Positions 63,804-64,000 of a DNA stretch of 64,000 nt are shown piece after piece. The notes beneath the pieces are model-generated. The model made no database searches. It had not been told where the DNA came from and worked only from the letters and a program-made list of their open reading frames with translations. Each line of letters starts with the position of its first letter. The first letter of the stretch is position 1. Source of the DNA: JBCBGF01 sp039820585 (lineage in GTDB: Bacteria > Pseudomonadota > Alphaproteobacteria > Rhodobacterales > Rhodobacteraceae); assembly GCA_039820585.1 (NCBI GenBank), contig JBCBPV010000013.1:1-64000 (forward strand), in the 5' to 3' direction. A program made the translations under genes and the position numbers.

Positions 63804-64000
63804 CAGACCGCTTCCCGAACGATAAGCGCTGCACCCGGCCCCTCTTTGCGGTAGCGCGCCTGCAGGCCCGCGCGTAGATGCAGCCCGTGTCCCTGTACCA
63901 GCGCGATCCCATCCAGTGCGGCGGGCGATGCCGTTGTGCTGACGAACACCGCGCCATAGCGCGCCTGCCAAACCTCGTCACTTGTCAGCGTGACCGGGGA
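63803..64000 (-). CDS. Partial hypothetical protein, C-terminal end
   Basis: An open minus-strand frame runs in from the right edge and ends at TGA (63803-63805): 65 residues visible, including 'SDEVWQARYGAVFVSTTASP' and a final 'GAALIVREAV'. It overlaps the next ATG (TGATG), as expected for the first visible gene of this operon. Composition is protein-like; no family is recognised. Confidence 0.6.
   Translation of the reverse strand, partial: SPVTLTSDEVWQARYGAVFVSTTASPAALDGIALVQGHGLHLRAGLQARYRKEGPGAALIVREAV

Overview
The window looks like a chromosomal segment of a Rhodobacterales (Roseobacter/Rhodobacter group) alphaproteobacterium. It has high GC, and the F1 ATP synthase genes (atpHAGDC) stand alone without the Fo genes. 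It also carries a B12-dependent class II ribonucleotide reductase, a Hint-domain protein, DUF1489 and DUF2125 proteins, an Ala/Ser-repeat protein typical of this order, a CIRCE-controlled groESL, and a spike base gene of the RCAP_rcc01079 family known from gene transfer agents (GTAs). Most of it is ordinary housekeeping DNA. No tRNA, rRNA, CRISPR array, insertion sequence or intact prophage is visible.

Layout. 1-5.3 kb: the 5' part of an Ala/Ser-repeat gene on the minus strand, lepA, then an accessory patch (DUF2442 protein, an AT-rich orphan gene, a Dabb protein, a BrnA-like orphan antitoxin with an operator-like array, a 50-residue lipoprotein) and an 0.9 kb gene-free stretch that may hold a structured RNA. 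5.3-19.8 kb: alpha/beta hydrolase, glyA, nadK, a secreted protein, a 37-residue membrane peptide, prpE, an SGNH hydrolase, maeB, DUF1489, nrdJ (with an unusual HTH insert), a Hint-domain protein and rpsD. 19.9-31.3 kb: hisC-tyrC-extensin operon, DUF2125, chaC, a TolQ/MotA-like plus OmpA/MotB-like pair, clpA, gloB and a methyltransferase. 31.5-46.6 kb: atpHAGDC, prs, a DsbA-like isomerase, a hydrolase, ltaE-ycgN-ribF, a MaoC protein, a HAD phosphatase with ppaC, and groESL. 46.6-54.4 kb: an ATP-grasp protein, an SMP-30 lactonase and a four-gene quaternary-amine operon (dimethylglycine-dehydrogenase-like, non-pyrrolysine MttB-like, TetR, FAD oxidoreductase). 54.6-64 kb: a surface-polysaccharide and envelope region with UDP-glucose dehydrogenase, exosortase XrtD, the GTA-type spike base gene, two glycosyltransferases, and a minus-strand unit ending in a PKD/beta-helix protein.

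The most interesting region is the right end. A GTA head-spike base gene sits beside capsule-type glycosyltransferases and an exosortase. A TTAA-N7-TTAA (CtrA-type) site lies in the divergent promoter region, and a nearby operon encodes spike- or adhesin-like beta-rich proteins. Further candidates are a UUCG-hairpin-rich intergenic region (4740-5165), the XRE-like domain inside NrdJ, a repeat element placed directly after three stop codons, and a 24-bp perfect inverted repeat across the lepA stop codon. All functional statements are read from the sequence and from family knowledge; no searches were run.
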